DNA of 42,481 bases from an uncultured Oscillospiraceae bacterium (GTDB taxonomy: Bacteria; Bacillota; Clostridia; Oscillospirales; Ruminococcaceae): the NCBI GenBank assembly GCA_934486875.1, contig CAKSPU010000022.1:1-42481 (forward strand). Direction: 5' to 3'. The notes under the pieces are model-generated. The model did not search any database. It had not been told where the DNA came from and was given only the letters and a program-made list of their open reading frames with translations. Shown in pieces: positions 42,095 through 42,481 of this stretch. The position numbers were made by a program, and so were the translations under genes. How positions within the stretch are numbered: position 1 is the first letter of the stretch; each line of letters starts with the position of its first letter.

Positions 42095-42481
42095 TTACTG
42101 TTTAATTATTTTTACTGCCTCAGATTCCAAAGTTGCTCCGTTGCCGTCTGTTACTACACATCTATATGCCATTCCATATCTTGTCTCTGTAACCGGTACG
42201 CTGAGTGTTGCTGTCTTGTTGCCTGCAAGTCCGCATGCTGCCCAGTTCTTTCCTCCGTTACTGCTGTACTGCCACTGATACTTAAGTCCTGTGCCTGTTG
42301 CCGTTACTGTAAATTTTGCTGTATCTCCTACTGCCGCTGTTATATTTGTCGGCTGTACTGTGATTGCAAATTCTTCATTCTTTACTAGCCTTGCTGCCTC
42401 AGACTCCAAAGTTGCTCCGTTGCCGTCTGTTACTACACATCTATATGCCATTCCATATCTTGTCTCTGTAACCGGTACGCT
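42095..42481 (-). CDS. C-terminal part of an Ig-like repeat surface protein (5' end outside window)
   Basis: The minus-strand frame is open from the right edge (first codon AGC at 42481-42479) to TAA at 42095-42097, giving at least 128 residues; the ATG at 42451 is internal. The sequence is one full bacterial Ig-like domain plus the end of another. Each has the core pattern KYQWQYSSNGG...TLSVPVTE...YRCVVTDGNG, typical of I-set-like domains in large adhesins of gut Firmicutes. Repeat length is 93 residues. Such domains usually space a binding or enzymatic domain away from the cell wall. No anchor motif is seen at the C-terminus (ending EAVKIIKQ), so attachment must depend on parts outside the window. 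Confidence 0.82.
   Translation of the reverse strand, partial: SVPVTETRYGMAYRCVVTDGNGATLESEAARLVKNEEFAITVQPTNITAAVGDTAKFTVTATGTGLKYQWQYSSNGGKNWAACGLAGNKTATLSVPVTETRYGMAYRCVVTDGNGATLESEAVKIIKQ
42115..42202 (-). repeat. Ig-repeat DNA copy 1
   Basis: These 88 bases match 42394-42481 at all but one position (a silent T/C change in a Glu-Ser-Glu segment). The offset of 279 bases equals one 93-residue repeat. Near-identity at silent sites points to recent duplication or gene conversion. Confidence 0.85.
42394..42481 (-). repeat. Ig-repeat DNA copy 2 (reaches window edge)
   Basis: This is the second copy of the 88-base segment described at 42115-42202. Identity runs to the last base of the window, so the duplicated unit probably continues beyond it. 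Confidence 0.85.

Noticed and set aside
1..42481. tRNA, rRNA, insertion sequence, integrase or phage genes
   Set aside because: No transposase, integrase or structural RNA pattern was recognised on reading either strand. Short or divergent RNAs could be missed without a covariance search.

Overview
The window looks like a chromosomal segment of a low-to-mid G+C Gram-positive gut anaerobe, most likely Ruminococcus or a close relative. The grounds are consensus SigA promoters, AGGAG-type ribosome binding sites, large secreted RCC1, papain-like and leucine-rich-repeat proteins, and a Firmicutes-style rhamnose/ABC-export glycan operon. The assignment rests on gene style and recalled protein families, not on a marker gene.

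Layout. (1) 1-2711: the tail of a gene running in from the left, a small frameshifted gene, a MATE efflux pump, and a convergent alpha/beta hydrolase. (2) 3006-22248: a tight, co-directional 19-kb operon behind a perfect TTGACA-N17-TATAAT promoter and closed by a hairpin terminator. It makes dTDP-L-rhamnose (rfbA, rfbD, rfbB, rfbC) and probably a dTDP-4-amino-4,6-dideoxyhexose (rffA plus an acetyltransferase). It also encodes glycosyltransferases, a DUF2142-type membrane protein, a methyltransferase with a long coiled coil, a 1398-residue HAD/tandem-glycosyltransferase fusion, and a Wzm/Wzt ABC exporter whose ATPase has a C-terminal glycan-recognition domain. The logic is an ABC-transporter-dependent polysaccharide: build the chain on a lipid in the cytoplasm, modify or cap its end, recognise the end with Wzt, and export. 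No Wzy polymerase, initiating phosphosugar transferase or cell-wall ligase is seen.

(3) 22349-31056: two separately promoted, large secreted proteins. One has RCC1-type and CARDB-type modules. The other is a papain-family protease followed by a lectin-like domain and leucine-rich repeats. They differ in architecture but share a C-terminal domain of about 80 residues. (4) 31324-41924, minus strand and strikingly A+T-rich: four genes for glycan assembly. They are two giant GT2-HAD fusions, a stand-alone polysaccharide pyruvyl-transferase-like protein, and a PP-loop ATPase fused to a second such domain. A third, degenerate pyruvyl-transferase domain sits at the end of one giant. (5) 42095-42481: the end of a minus-strand surface protein of near-identical Ig-like repeats, cut by the window edge.

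Two protein modules tie the window together. The HAD-plus-'SRDG / DxGxSGxxQ' module occurs in three giants, in the rhamnose operon and in the A+T-rich cluster, with GT2 domains on opposite sides. A small beta domain with an 'F[ST]EE'-type motif appears in four proteins of the rhamnose operon, including as an N-terminal extension of the ABC permease. These shared modules, the coiled-coil methyltransferase beside Wzt, the PP-loop/pyruvyl-transferase fusion and the common C-terminal domain of the two secreted proteins are the best leads for undescribed biology.
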